Shown here: positions 48,644 through 61,530 of the stretch, one piece after another
Numbering within the stretch: the stretch's first letter is position 1
How the letters are laid out: every line of letters starts with the position of its first letter
Origin: Scleromitrula shiraiana
Taxonomy: Eukaryota; Ascomycota; Leotiomycetes; Helotiales; Sclerotiniaceae
Direction: 5' to 3'
Length of the DNA: 64,000 nt
Assembly: GCA_028455995.1 (NCBI GenBank)
Contig: JABELC010000002.1
Coordinates: forward strand, 2,418,001 to 2,482,000
The notes under the pieces: model-generated
Databases searched by the model: none
What the model was told of the DNA's origin: nothing
Seen by the model: the letters and a program-made list of their open reading frames with translations, nothing else
Made by a program: the position numbers and the translations under genes

Positions 48644-51600
48644 GATGAATTTTTTTAGCTCCTCAATTGTGCTTCGATCCCGGTTAACGGCTCCAAGCTG
48701 GGCGGGAATTGTATGCAAGTTGAAACGTCCTTGGCCAAAGTACCTTGCAGTTACCCGAAGCCAAAGATCTAAAAGATAATTCGAATGAAAGGATTGGTAA
48801 GATTAGATAGATCGTTTGTCGAAGATCGGAAGGTTATTTCTTGGTATGATAAAAATTGAATGATGTCTGATTAAGTTATTTAGAAGTTCGAAAATGAAAT
48901 CGATGAATATATATGGGAAGGTGCCTTGGGGGTATATATGATATCCAATATGATATAGAGTTCTCAACAGCGGGGTAATTTGAAGTGAGAAACCTCAACT
49001 ACAGATTTGAATCACAGCACAATTGCCTTCTGGAGTTCTCATTGAATGAAATCCCACGCGCAGCAAGACAATTAGTCTAGATTGGAATCCTGTTTCAATT
49101 CAACTGGCCCGTTATCGTACGTAGATTCTCTAGACCTTCTCTTTGGGGGTTGGGTGAAGGCAATTGTTCTTTCCGTGAAAGAATAGATTGTGGTACTATT
49201 GTGGAATAAATGCCCGTATATTTATTCAGGGTCTCTTTCGGATTTTTTGGTGCAAGCTTAGCTGTATACTGTATCTCCTGCATAAGCCACATATGATGCA
49301 GGAAATGTGTGGGGGGAATTTCTACTCTTCAAGGCATCCAAGTATGGATATATCTCCACCAGAATTAGCTTCCAGCCAGGAGACCAGTAGATATTATTTC
49401 TCTTCCTTTGGTCCCGAGTTCTCTATGAGCGTTTGCAGATGTTGTAACCTGTGGATTCCAATGCTGTTAAAGGTACCTGGGTAATAGATACCTAAGGGTG
49501 GAAGAGGCGCAGAGAACCGTCCTGCTGTGTCAATGTTAATTGGAAAAGAAAAGAAAAAAACAGTTGAATGTCTAAATCTTCTTTGGTTGCATGCGAGAGA
49601 GCGGGGATTTATAACATGCTTTGCCGGGCGGGGATCTTGTAGGTGGTGTTGCATCAAAAACCGAAAAAGTACTTACATATTGGGTGGTACGATTCGAACT
49701 GGATTGTATAATATGGGTAAGGTACTGATTCGTGGGTTCTACAATGTCGTCCTTCTGTTGTGATTGTGTTCCGAAGACCTTTTTCTGCGATTGCAACATG
49801 CAAGATGGCTTGTCAAGGTTACGCAGGTACTGCTGCTGTAGTTTGTTTATATTGCTGCAGCAATTGCCAGCTCAGATGATAAATGGATAACTTTCTTTTT
49901 AATGGATTTGTTGAATTGGAGAATAAAATTCTGAGATTGCCAAATTGAAATGAATTATATGACGATTGTGGTGAAATTGGCCTTTGTTACTCTTGAGATG
50001 TTGCGGTTGAGATACGATACTTAATGTGTGTGCTTGTCTTTGTGGTTCGTAGACACGATTAGATGGATTATAAAGAGTTTGGAGAGGATCTCTTTGACTA
50101 TTTGAACCTGGAGTATAATATATCCAAGAGTATTCTTCCCTTGGGAATATGAATTGAGGTAGGTATTGATTGAGAAGTAAAGCAGGACGAAAAAGTTTCA
50201 AAGTTAGTGAAGCATCATAGATGTGTGAGTCAGTGGAGACAAAGGAAGTTCCCCTTTTATCAAGAAAATTATATTGTGGTATCAAAGTACGATGGGAATA
50301 GAGTCGAAAATAGATACAAGTATGGTCCACGGGTTATAGGTATCGTGAACTACGTAGAGATGAAATGAGACAAGATGAGATGAGACAAGATAGTTCTACA
50401 TAGGTTCGTCCATATCAAGGACTGTTCAAACATATGAAGTTATCTTATTATTCAATTCAATTGGGGGAATGGCCGTGCTTAGATAGTCGTCTCAAAAATA
50501 TCAATACACTTACATTACCGTCTAGTAATTTTATGCTCGACTCTTCCAAGCAACATCGTGAGATTCGTATGAATCGTGATATTTTATCTAGGTATATATT
50601 TCTTCTGTACTGCACAACAGTAAGCTTACAAAAGTCCCAACACAAAGGTACAGCTAAAACCATGCGAACACACACACATATACACACACACAAAACAACA
50701 TGTAAGATGATGGCATGAAAAGCCTCGGTTGGACAAAAATGTACCGCAGTAACTGCACATCCGTACCAACGGAATGACGTATAATAAGCTTGTATTCGAA
50801 GCTCGTGGCAGTCATCAATCAGTTCACATGAATATGGATGGTAAATACGACGACGGCATACAATAGCACATGAGAATAGTATAGTTTTCCATGGATGAAT
50901 GGACGGATGGATGGATGGATGGATGGATCAATTGTACATGTCACATTACTATCTGGCCGAAAGCTCTCCACAATAATACTCTAGCCTCTAGGACCAACGA
51001 ACGACCACCTCCAAAAAAAAGTACGGGATTTGTATTTCCCTTATTAATGTAACTTAGTCTAAACTACGGAACTCACTCACCTCATCTATCATGGCGGAAA
51101 AGAATCGAATGCATTTTTTCTCTTTTTCCATATTTTTACATATCCAAATCCGGAAATTCAAACTTGGTATAACGCCTTTAATATTCAGACTGCTCAGGTC
51201 GTCAAACACAACTTAATTGGCATCGCGCATCTCGATTGTCCTACTTTCGGGTATTCCAGGAATCAGAACCGATGCCGATGAATATCCAAATAATTTGATT
51301 TAGATGTATTACATCCCGTACTATGTAGGTTTTGGGTATTAGGTACATGATATCAATGTTGTCTATCCAACTTCTAGTTTTAAACAGTTTCTACTGGCTA
51401 ATGGCTCTTTGCCCGTCGCCCTGTGACTCGTATCCATTACTTCACTGCGTTAGTTCTTATCATATTGTCATGTCATATTCATATTTCATATCAGTTCTCG
51501 CATTGATTTTTTTGATTTCCTAACCGCATTGTTTTGGTTAATATCTTACGCATTGATATTTCTCGGAAAAATGTCCCGGCTAGATGCGGTTGCACAGGCC

Positions 51601-51769
51601 TGAATTTTTCATACCCATGCTATAATATTTTATTTTACATGTAAAGTTTTGTTACAGGGTACTCCGCTTTCTCAATGACCATGATGCGTGGGGGTCCATA
51701 TAGCCACGGCATATCGAAGCAATTCCATGATGAGTTGCTCGTTCTAAATTTCTAGCACATATTGTTTGT
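48644..51769. other. 3.1-kb gene-free spacer
   Basis: I find no supportable gene. Frames at 49394-49799 and 49899-50330 overlap on both strands and show no family features. There is a (GATGAGACAA)-type repeat near 50358-50392, (CA)n near 50670-50695 and (ATGG)n at about 50898-50927. The left end is the promoter of the ACT-domain gene and the right end the 3'UTR of the CHERP-like gene. Confidence 0.6.
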
Positions 51770-53515
51770 TCATGACCAGCCTCCTCTTCCCCTATAGTTT
51801 CCTCTACCACCTCTCCCTTGCGAGCCGTAGGATGGGTTGTTCCATTTATTGTAGCCTCTAGACTGACCTCCTTGTACGGGTTGCTGCCAGCCCATTGGGC
51901 CGCTAGGTGCGAATCCGGGCTGCTGATAATTTGGAGGATTAGGTGGAGGTGGTGGTGGCCATTGCTGGTTCGATGGATTGTACATGTTTGGAGGGGCAGG
52001 TGGTGGTGGTGGTGGTGGCCAAGGCATACCGGGCCCTGGAGGAGGGGGAGGAGGGAATCCATGATTGAAACCTGGCTGATATGGGCCTTGTTGATGCGGC
52101 GTTACCGGCTGGTTTGGATACGTTGAATACGGAGTAAAAGTGCCTTGTGGTCCAGAAAATGGTACCGGCCTTAAACCGTTGTCCTGTAATGACGGATTAC
52201 CGTTGCCGGTAGGTTGGTGTGAAGGGCCTGATGGGTTGGGTAAATCGTTCTCGCCAAACCCTTGCCTTCTACCCCTTGAATGTGACCGAGAGTGCTCATT
52301 TTGTTCGGAATGTCTATTTGAGTCTGGTGATGGAGAGCGTGAATTGCTATACGAACGTCGTTGCCGGCGGCTTCTATCAATCGAGCTTCGCCTGGAATCC
52401 TCGGAATCACTGTAACGTCTTTTCCGCTGAGGACTCACGCTCCTGCTTTGACTCTCTCGACCACGCTCATCATGAGGTTTGTCTAGTCCTTTGCGCCGCT
52501 TCTTCATCTTCTCGCAGAACATTCGAGACCATCCATAATAACCCTCTCCATCGATAATATCGCCAGTAAGCTCATCAAGGACAATAGGCTGGCCGAGTTC
52601 ATCTATATCGGTAGCGACCCTCTCATCTTGATTTGACTCGGTCCCGAAAATTATCTCGACATCATCTAAAAGAGCTTTGACTGCCACAATAAGATTTTCA
52701 TCCGCAGGCCCAGAGACGAATTGCAAAGGTTTGACCATATCTGGATTTATTGGTCGTGTTGAATTCGGAACAATATGCGGCATTAAATTCCCAGCGGGTA
52801 AGTCAAACCAAGGCATAGATGAATCTCCATGCATAGCCGGCATAACAAACGGTGCAGTCTTTGTTGTTTTTGTGAGGCCTTGATCTAGTTCCGCAGGTCG
52901 AGCCGTTTCTTCTGAATATTCTCCATTTTCCGAAGCAATTTTTGCCGTTTCGCGGAGCTTGTCAATGTAATCTTTGGAATAGTAATCTTTGTCCTGCCAA
53001 ATATCGAGTAGGTCGCGGATCTTTCTTTGATGTTTGGGACAATTTGTGAAGGATGCTGTGCTACCTAACAAGGCGACCAGTGTAGGCTGAATCTTACCAC
53101 AAACGGATGCATCATTGATTCGATATTTGCAATGGTAAAGAACATCGTTGAGAATATAGAGTAAATGGATGCGTTTGCGCTTGATTGATGGTTCGCGACT
53201 CGAGCTTTTGGTGAAAGTTGTCGAAAGAGCTGTCAAATATTTACCCAGAGCTGTAAATCTTGCAGTGGATTGTACAATATGCTCCAGTATCCATTGCTTG
53301 CAGGTCTATTCTCGCGCAGGATTTAGTTATCGCATCGAAATATCCATTAGAGTGTATGATCAAACCTGGACATTTATTGGCGAGCATTGTAATATGGTAG
53401 CATTCAATAGAGAATGGAAGTGCGCAATATCATCTCTAGATACTGATACAGGATCAGGTCGAAGAAGACCTGCAGAGAACGAGGCTTTCGCTATCGCAAG
53501 CTGATGCGACGCCAT
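51770..53515 (-). CDS. CHERP-like CID / SR / RGG RNA-processing protein
   Basis: Two exons (53515-53366 and 53305-51770) give 561 residues. The N-terminal ~150 residues form a CID (CTD-interacting domain): QLAIAKASFSAGLLRPDPVS, TCKQWILEHIVQSTARFTAL, KRKRIHLLYILNDVLYHCKY, and a DLLDIWQDKDYYSK helix. Then comes FDLPAGNLMPHIV, PDMVKPLQFVSGPADENL and GYYGWSRMFCEKMKKRRKGL, the order seen in animal CHERP, a U2-snRNP/SR-related splicing factor. This is followed by an SR segment (RKRRYSDSEDSRRSSIDRSR, NSRSPSPDSNRHSEQNEHSR), poly-proline tracts and a C-terminal RGG box (GRGGRGNYRGRGGWS). The N-terminal SURP module of animal CHERP is absent. A nuclear role linking pol II to splicing is expected; homology to CHERP is my reading of motifs. 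Confidence 0.82.
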
Positions 53516-54073
53516 ATTTGAAATTATTTACAACGAAAAGAATCAATTGAGTATTTGCCATGTATTATTTGGTTGATGTTATGATGGGAAAATGTTGTTT
53601 GAAGATGAGATTAATTTGAGGTTCAAGATGATAGGCTTAGGCGAAAAGAAACGCGTTAGAACTATAATATAAGCCTTGTAAAACCAACCTTACCTAGGTA
53701 CACTTATCGAGCAAAAAAGAAAGCATCGCATCACATACTGTTGACCTTTTGGGTGACTTATGATATACAAATAATCTAAACAGCGACATATACATGGAAT
53801 TAAAAGCAGATTTTATTGCATAGGAATTAGATTCAATTATGATTTGGCAAAAGAGCTTAGTGGGATATTGATTGGCCTTTTGCCCCTCGTGCCCCTCTCT
53901 GTTTACCACAAACACAGCTTGATCATACTCAAATGCAACACAAGAAGACGGATAAGTAGGAGATGCGAGTTTCATATTTTGTCGTAACCATATATACAAG
54001 TACAAAATGCCCAGAAACGCCGTTGATATCAAAACCAATTTGTCATTTTCAACCACTCAAAAGATTCAACCAT
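53516..54073. other. Spacer upstream of the CHERP-like gene
   Basis: About 560 bases of AT-rich sequence: promoter of the CHERP-like gene and 3' flank of the DUF4748 gene. A 120-codon frame at 53694-54056 has no recognisable features. Confidence 0.5.
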
Positions 54074-54657
54074 TCAACTGAACCTATCGCCCTTCTTCGC
54101 TCTGAAAGGTTCGCTTGTCTCATATTTGCTCTTCTCCCTCACACGTTGTCCTTCAGTATCGGGAGCATGCCTCGTTGGTGCCGGATCGATTGATGACGCC
54201 TCTTGACTGGGCGAACCGGAAGCGTCTGTTTTAGGTGGTCCACCATTTGCTGTGCTTGATTGAGAGCCATCTGTCTTGTGGGAGTATTCCAAAGCTTCCT
54301 GCATTCTCTTCCTCTTTTGGTCTGCTTCGAATCGAGCTGCTCTATCCGCATTGATGGATTGTTTCGCAAAGTAGTATGCTGTTCCGCCAGCTGTAATATT
54401 CCTCATTAGTACCCAAAACTTCACAAATTAGACATTTCTTCGAGATCATACCAACACACAATGAACCCCATCCTACCCTATAATTGGAATGTTAGTTGAT
54501 GTGTAGCACGTAATGATTTTGAGAGGCAATGAAGAATACCAGAAGGATTTTACCTAGATAGCTATGTTAGTTCTCCGTACCTGAAGAGATAGAGATTCAT
54601 GAATCCATCCTATTCCTGAACTAATCGGGGGGCGGGGGGGGGGCTTACAGTATTCAT
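54074..54657 (-). CDS. Small DUF4748-type protein with one N-terminal TM segment
   Basis: The protein has about 119 residues. The conserved core is VGWGSLCVAGGTAYYFAKQS then INADRAARFEADQKRKRMQE: a short membrane segment followed by a basic helix, as in the fungal DUF4748 family of unknown function (often mitochondrial by prediction). The tail is polar and ends FRAKKGDRFS. The last two exons (54477-54452 and 54390-54074) are clear. The start is not. Either ATGAATACT at 54657-54649 plus an 8-nt microexon 54561-54554 (CTATCTAG), giving MNTLSRVGWGSL, or ATG at 54600-54581 giving MNLYLFRVGWGSL; both keep frame. The first intron of the first model contains a long C run. Confidence 0.7.
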
Positions 54658-55485
54658 TTTGAAGATATGTGATTTTGGTGCGATAAAAGTAGTTGTAGGT
54701 AAGATTGAGGGTATAGAAGAGTTATAATTATTACTTCACAAAGAACAATGATGATAATTGAGTACTTGAGTACTTGAGAATGAGGGGATAATAAATTATT
54801 AAAAAGTTTTAAAGGAATTGATTACTTTCATAGGATAATTAATTCAACAGTAAAGTTATATAGTAAGGCTGTCATAATGGTTCGATTTTATCTAGATCCA
54901 CCACCATCCCATCTAGCCTTGTGTTTCCTGTGCGTCAGTTGGATTGTTAATTATTATTTACTTGGGATCCCTCATCCCTACTATAGTAGTACCAGCACTT
55001 TCTGTGATCGTCAGTTCAACCCAGTCAGTCAGTTAGTCAGTCAGTCAGTCAGTCAGTCAGTCAGAACTATCCAAAAACTGAGATCAACAACATTTACATA
55101 TTGTAATTTTAACCACTCTTACTATTCATTCTTCAACTTCTTGTAGAAAACTCAACGACATTCTCTTTGCATTCATTCACTTATTAGATTACTTAAATTA
55201 TTTACTTATAATCAATCCCATGAGCTTTCTTTCTATAATCTACGATAAAGGAAGGATAACATTACACTTGAACAAAACATACACCTGCAATACAGTTAAC
55301 TCCACACCATAAATTCTGAGTTACTAGGCTTTGCTCCGCGGCTATACGAATCTTTTCCAATGACGACTAGTTTTATATAATCCCTCTGATAATAGAGGTT
55401 CCTCCTATGATTCAGAAGAGATATTTTATATCTTCAAACGCCTGCAATACCTTCTCCTAGGTTAGCAGATTGGATAGCATACGCC
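54658..55485. promoter_or_regulatory. Divergent promoter region (DUF4748 / 5-phosphatase) with (CAGT)n
   Basis: 830 bases between divergent genes, AT-rich near the left. A CAGT tetranucleotide repeat (55021-55064, one TAGT variant) sits in the probable 5' leader of the phosphatase gene. No coding signal. Confidence 0.55.
55021..55064. repeat. (CAGT)n microsatellite
   Basis: About eleven CAGT units with one TAGT change, in non-coding DNA. Confidence 0.9.
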
Positions 55486-58400
55486 ATGGAGGAGCCAGAG
55501 AAAGAAAGTCTTGATGGGTCATCCATTGTGCGTACAATATGTATGGCATTTTAGGTAATATGCTAACACTTGATACTCCAGAAACCTGTATCTTCTCTGC
55601 GGTCGCATTTCGAACAAATGGCAAACGCGCAGGCCAATAATACTACAACTGCACCAAGAGGAATTTCACCAAAGGGTGTAAGAAACAGCATAGTTGGGGA
55701 TCCTGTCAAGACAACACCTAATAGACCGGAGTCTGTTTTAGCTTCTGCAGAGACATTGCAAGCGACGAGAGGTCGGGATATAGAAGAAGTTTCGTTTCGT
55801 TCACTTAAAGCAAATGGTGATGGAAAGCCCTCTCCTTCACCTACTCGTCTTATTCCACCACGACCGATCCCAAGTGCACCGCCTGCTGTTACTGTTCAAC
55901 CTCCTCACTCGCCCCCCAAATCTAAGAATCCAACTCTTTCTTTATCAAGCACACCTTCATATTTGTCAACAGATGGACCCCTTTCATGTTCATCTACTAG
56001 CTCTCCACGGCATTTTAGAATCCCTACTCGCCCCCATACACCTATGATAGACACGAAAAAATCTTATCCTGCATCCCTCCCACCTTCACCTCCGCCTCCT
56101 AGGCGTTCATCAGAACTTAGAAGAGACTCGGCGTTCAAACCCATTCCTCCACCAATCAACCGCGCCGACAAACCAAAGATGTTGAGTAAGCCAGCAGGCT
56201 TCAGCTCGAGTTCGGACAACGTTTCTTTGGCACCTATATCTGTCAACGCGCCCACAGACAAGACTTCCCCGTTCAGTACCCCTCCCAATAGTGGAGACAG
56301 TCCCGAAAACGAATACCCGATTGCACCTCCTATACCACGGAACAGGCGAAGACCAGTCTCCCATCAACCTTCCTCGAGGTCATTTGAGCCCCCTCCAGTA
56401 CATTATACGGCTATCAACAGGATGAAGGACCAGGAGATAAATGGTTTAGGACGTAGTACTATTTCTCCACAGGTGACGGGGGACCAAAGGCCTGCACTTC
56501 CAAATAGACCAAATGCGCATCCAGAAACAGTTAGCAGTAGACCGATGCCACCTCCACCACCTCGACCATATGTGGATAGATCGCGACCTCCAGTAACAAA
56601 TTCTGTACCTATTGATAATGCATCAACGTTTTCAACGCCTCCAAAAAGAGTGCTTTCGAATCCTACAGCGCAACAATTGCAAACCCCACCTAGATCTCAC
56701 GGACGATCCATGACCGTTGATAGAACAAGTGAGAGGACGCCGGCGGAATTTAGAACCCCTATAAACCCCGTGTTGACGAGGAGTGACACCACTCGATTAT
56801 TTGACGTACCACCGTCTAGTACACTTGTCAGGGAAGGTTTATCTTTTAAAGCAGGAGAATACCCCGATACATCCAATTCGAATCGTAGACCTCCGCTTTT
56901 CAATAAAGGAATATATGAAATAGCTACAAAGTATGATACCCGAATTCTTGATGTTTGTGGAGAATATGTATGCACCTCGGGCCATTTGACTAGAGTATGG
57001 AGTTTATTAGACGGCGGCGTCATCATGAGCCTAGCTCATACTGAAGGTATAAAGATCGTGTCTGTGGCTTTCAAGCCTGCTGCAGATGTGAAGGATGAAG
57101 GTGCACGATTGTGGCTAGGCAACAATATTGGAGAATTATTCGAAGTTGATGTCGCAAGTGGAAGCGTCATCGCTAGCAAGAGTAATGCTCACACTCGGCG
57201 CGAGATTGTGAAAATTTATCGACATTTAAACGAATTGTGGACACTTGATGATGGTGGGACACTTCATATCTGGGCACCAGATGAGACCGGCGAACCAAAT
57301 TTAACTAATCCTACCCAAAGTTTTCGATTGCCAAAAGGACATAGCTTTTCACTCGTTGTCGAAGATGAATTGTGGCATGCAACAGGCAAGGATATACGAG
57401 TTTTCGTTCCTACATTGGATGGAAATACCCAATTTCAAGTTTTGCAACGCCCTTTGAACCAACCTGATGCGGGTGATGTTACCTCAGGCACCGTTATCAA
57501 TACCCAGCCAGACCGTATATATTTTGGACACGTTGATGGCAAAATCAGCATATACTCTCGGCGTGATTATGCGTGCCTAGGGATAATAAATATCAGTGTT
57601 TATAAGATTACGTCTCTTGCTGGAGTTGGTAGTAATTTATGGGCGGGCTTTAGTACTGGCATGATATATGTCTATGATACTACTCATACTCCTTGGGTAG
57701 TTAAGAAAGATTGGCGAGCTCATAATGATCCGCTCATTGGTCTATTCGTCGATCGCAGCAGCTTTTGGATGCTTGATCGTGCGCAAGTTATATCTCTTGG
57801 CCAGGACAACATGGTACGGCCTTGGGATGGTATGCTTCAAGATGATTGGATGGAACATCAAATGCATTCTCATGAAGCAGACTTTTGTGAACTTACTCCC
57901 ATCAAAACTCTAGTGATGACATGGAATGCAGGTGCATCTACACCATATCATCTTCAGCAGTCAGATCAAGATTCAAGATTTCTTCCCGATCTTCTCCAGA
58001 GTAGTGATAAACCAGATATTCTCGTATTTGGATTTCAAGAATTGGTGGACTTGGAAGATAAGAAGACCACTGCTAGTATGTATCCCTTCAAAGGTATTGG
58101 AATTTATCTAATCATTTCTTTTTAGAAAGCTTTTTTAAATCGAAGAAGAAAGATAGTTCCGAACATGAGCACATGAGTCACCAGTACCGAAATTGGCGTG
58201 ACTTTCTTACTCGTTGTCTGGATGATTATATACAGGGGGAAATCTACCACTTGCTACATACGGCAAACTTAGTCGGTCTGTTTACATGTGTTTTTGTAAG
58301 ATCTCCATTACTGCCACGTATAAGGAATATCAACGCCGCAGAAGTTAAGCGAGGTATGGGCGGACTCCATGGAAATAAGGTAAGCCTTTCCTTTGAAAAT

Positions 58401-59258
58401 GCTCTTCAATGAGATGGTTTTATTAATTTGTATTAGGGAGCTTTGATTCTTCGATTTCTTCTAGATGATACATCGATGTGCTTCATCAATTGCCATCTTG
58501 CCGCTGGACAAACGCAAACAAAAGATAGAAATACAGATATAACCATGATTCTCGAAAGTCAAACATTACCAGCCGAGCGCGATCATAGCGTCCGCATAGA
58601 CAGTTATGTAGGGGGTGGTGATGGGACGATGATCCTTGACCACGAAATTTGCATTCTAAACGGAGACCTAAACTACCGAATCGACACGATGGGTAGAGAT
58701 ACAGTAGTGAATGCGATTAAAGCAAACAATCTCGGGAAACTTCTTGAAAGGGATCAATTACTTGCTTCGAAACGTAAAAATCCATGGTTTCGCCTGCGCG
58801 CTTTTCATGAAATGCCAATTACTTTCGCACCAACCTACAAATATGATGTAGGAACTGATACTTATGATACCAGCGAGAAAAAACGTGCACCTGCATGGTG
58901 TGATCGACTGTTATATCGTGGACACAATCGAGTTGAACAACTCGATTATCGTCGACATGAAGTTCGAGTTTCAGATCATAGGCCTGTCACAGGACTGTTC
59001 AAAATGGTTGTGAAAACTATCTCACCGCAGCGACGTGCTATGAAATGGGATGAATGCCAACAAAAATTTAAGAAAGCGAAAGAAAAAGTTGGCGCTGAAG
59101 CGAGGTATGTTACTCTTATAGCACGAGGTGTAGTCTATGTTTTTAGTTGGGTAAGGAAACTAATTTATTTTAGGATTGAATACCTTACGAATGTTTTAGG
59201 TTTCGATTTAACGACTAGTCAACAAATAGTTTTAGCACATGGTCGTGGGGAACGGTGA
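55486..59258 (+). CDS. Beta-propeller inositol polyphosphate 5-phosphatase
   Basis: It removes the 5-phosphate from PI(4,5)P2 or related inositides. Five exons (55486-55527, 55582-58075, 58126-58379, 58437-59104, 59174-59258) give 1,180 residues. Residues 1-430 are disordered and Pro-rich (SPPPPRRSSELRR, PPPPPRPYVDRSRPP: possible SH3 ligands). Residues ~445-780 form a WD40-like propeller (LDVCGEYVCTSGHLTRVWSL; YFGHVDGKISIYSRRDYACL). The catalytic domain follows: MTWNAGAS, ILVFGFQELVDLEDK (Mg-binding Glu), GLHGNKGALILRF, FINCHLAAGQ, ILNGDLNYRID (catalytic Asp), FAPTYKYDVGTDTYDTSEKK, APAWCDRLLYRG, VSDHRPVTGLF (catalytic His). No Sac1 domain is present, unlike synaptojanins. I place the second intron at GTATGT (58076), giving KKTTAKSFFKSKKK; using GGTATTGG instead would need a 32-nt intron. 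The last intron (69 nt) could be read through in frame. Confidence 0.92.
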
Positions 59259-59924
59259 TTTAATTAAGTTTTGAACATGAAATCAGAACCACGAGAACAC
59301 GAAAAAACAATTCGCTTCGAGCCAGATGATAAAGTCAATGGGAATAGGGAGCTCAAGGAGGGCATAATACCTCCTTAGAAAGCCATCAGAATATTCTGAG
59401 CTCTATAAATAGCGCGTCATGTTACCGAAGAAACTAAACAAAACATTTGGTTTTGGAAACTCGATTCAAGAGTCGAATTATAAGACGTCATGAAGTTGCA
59501 CCAATATCAGGTACCCACAATTATAAACAACCCCGCATCAGCCAATACCTGGATCTTATATCCAAAGTACATCGAATATGTTGAATAACAGCGGAAGAAA
59601 AGGCAAAAAATGACGAGGGTACTTAGTAGTAGTAGTAGTCGAAGTAGTAGTAAAATCGAATTGAATAGAATGTCCTTCTCATGCTCTGCATCGAGTTTGG
59701 ACTTCAAGCCACAAATTCTTCTTTAGATTCATATGCATGCGAAAGTGATTCCTATATCCAAACCCTACATATCCTCCTTGATCTATTATACACGCATATC
59801 TAACACTAGCCATCTTATATTCCAATTGCATTCTACAATCCCCTTCTCAAACACCAAATCCCATTATTCCTCCCACCCATCTTCCCTTTCCCCCTCAAAA
59901 CCACGCCCCAAAACGGCAAGCAAA
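59259..59924. other. Spacer between 5-phosphatase and GFA-domain genes
   Basis: 3' flank of the phosphatase and promoter/leader of the next gene. A (TAG)n run lies at about 59625-59651. The leader before 59925 is C-rich (CCCTCAAAACCACGCCCC). Confidence 0.55.
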
Positions 59925-61013
59925 ATGTCACCCTCCTCCTCCTCCTCATCCCCTACCCAAAACCAAACCCAAACCCAAAAAGACCAAGCCCTCTCCCAAG
60001 GCCACAAATCCTCCGACGTAGACGGCGCCCACAACGACTGGAAATTCCGAGCCCCGTATAAAGTGCACGAGAAACAGGATGGGGATTTTAAGGCGCTGTA
60101 TGAGGGGAGTTGTCACTGTGGACGAGTGAAGTATCAGTTGGGGAGGGAGAGGCCACTTAATGCTAAGTTTTGTCATTGTTCGACTTGTCAGGTTTTGCAC
60201 GGTGAGTTTTTTAAAAAAAAAAAAAGAAAAAAAAAAATTGATTTTGGGGGTTGTTTTTTGGGGGGTTTGTAGGGAGGGAAGGAATGGAAGGTGGAAGGTT
60301 TGGATTTGCATTTGCATTTGCATTTGGAGGGATGGTTGGCTAATAATGTGTTATGTATCTAGGAGCACCGTTCCAATGGGCCGCAATATTCAACAAGGAG
60401 GATATAAATTTTACCCACGGTCACCATGATCTAGGCTGGTAAGTATTGTACTTCCCATCCCAGTACGTTCTTTCCGCGGTAGGAATCTACATACTATATC
60501 ACACACAGCATAGGTACTAAAGATCGACGAATCAACCCACAGGTACGAATCCGGCGAGAAAACCACACGACATAAACTCCCTTGTAAAGTTAGCTGTGCG
60601 TATTGCAGAGCGCCGATTATGGATGAGGGGAGGAATATGATATTGTTGTTTCCGAGCTTGATTAAGTTTAAGAGTTGGGAGGAGAAGGAGAGGTTTAATC
60701 CAACGTACGTATGATGTTATGCTTTTTTCTTCTTTTCAATCATTCATGGTTAAAATAGGAATTGGAAATGGAATTAGAATTAGAATTGGAATGTATAGCT
60801 AATGTTAAATGTGATTATAGGTGCCATATGTTCTATGAAAAGAGGTTATTGGATATTCCGGATGGTCTTCCGAAATGGACGGGGCTGAGTGGGAAGAGTG
60901 ATTTGATTGAGGATAGTCCGCCGGAGATGGTTAGGAAGAGGAAGAAGGAGATTGAGGAGGAGGAGGAGAATGAGGGGGGCGAAAATGGGAAGAAGGAGAG
61001 GAAGAAGGAATAG
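59925..61013 (+). CDS. GFA/CENP-V-type zinc-binding protein
   Basis: Four exons (59925-60201, 60363-60438, 60543-60704, 60821-61013) give 235 residues. Zinc ligands of the Mss4-like fold are visible: GSCHCGRVKYQL, FCHCSTCQVLHG, and SCAYCRAPIMDEGRNM. The rest of the fold reads PFQWAAIFNKEDINFTHG and HHDLGWYESGEKTTRHKLPC, closing with KSWEEKERFNPTCHMFYEKR. The family was named for glutathione-dependent formaldehyde-activating enzyme, but most fungal members have no proven activity. The N-terminus is Ser/Thr/Gln-rich; the C-terminus is an acidic/basic run (KRKKEIEEEEENEGGENGKK). The MSPSSS start at 59925 is preferred; the frame stays open back to 59733 but that leader is not conserved-looking. 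Introns 1 and 3 are rich in homopolymers. Confidence 0.88.
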
Positions 61014-61522
61014 TTTGGGTAATGGACTAGGGCGAATGCCTGGACCTGGGTCATTGGAGAAAGAATGGATGGATCCAGATGGGTGGAAATGGAAAGCTCT
61101 ATATTATTTGTATTGTAAGATATTATGTTCAAAGCACTGGCTTAGGAGAGAGAGAGAGGGGGGGGGATATTTGAATAAGAAATCGGCATTGTTAATTGAT
61201 AGCCTGGTCATCTGTTCATATTTGATAGGTATAATATATCAGTTGGCATAGATATAACATATACAAAAAATATTCTCTCACCATATGTCCAAGAACAGAA
61301 GAACCCCACGACCTCCCCTGCTAAACTCACACTCTCACTCAACATCATTCCCAACCTCAAAATCTGCACTAGATATTGATCGGCCCCCAGAAACCCACGC
61401 TCAAAAAAGGTAACTTATGGTATGTTAAACCCAAACACCCGCCTGCCCCCGCAAGTAAAACAGATCGTCCAATTCAATTCAATCCCATCTCATCTCATCT
61501 CATCTCATCATATCATATCATA
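61014..61522. other. Convergent 3' spacer
   Basis: This lies between the GFA gene (+) and LCL2 (-). It has a GAGA/G run near 61145-61168 and (ATCTC)n/(ATCAT)n repeats from 61484 up to the LCL2 stop codon. Nothing coding. Confidence 0.6.
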
Positions 61523-61530
61523 TCATATCA
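61484..61530. repeat. (CATCT)n / (ATATC)n pentamers overlapping the LCL2 stop
   Basis: About five CATCT units followed by four ATATC units. The minus-strand reading of the latter contains the LCL2 stop codon (61523-61525). Confidence 0.85.

Noticed and set aside
49899..50330. 143-codon open frame on the minus strand
   Set aside because: Composition is not protein-like, no motif, overlapped by frames on the other strand.
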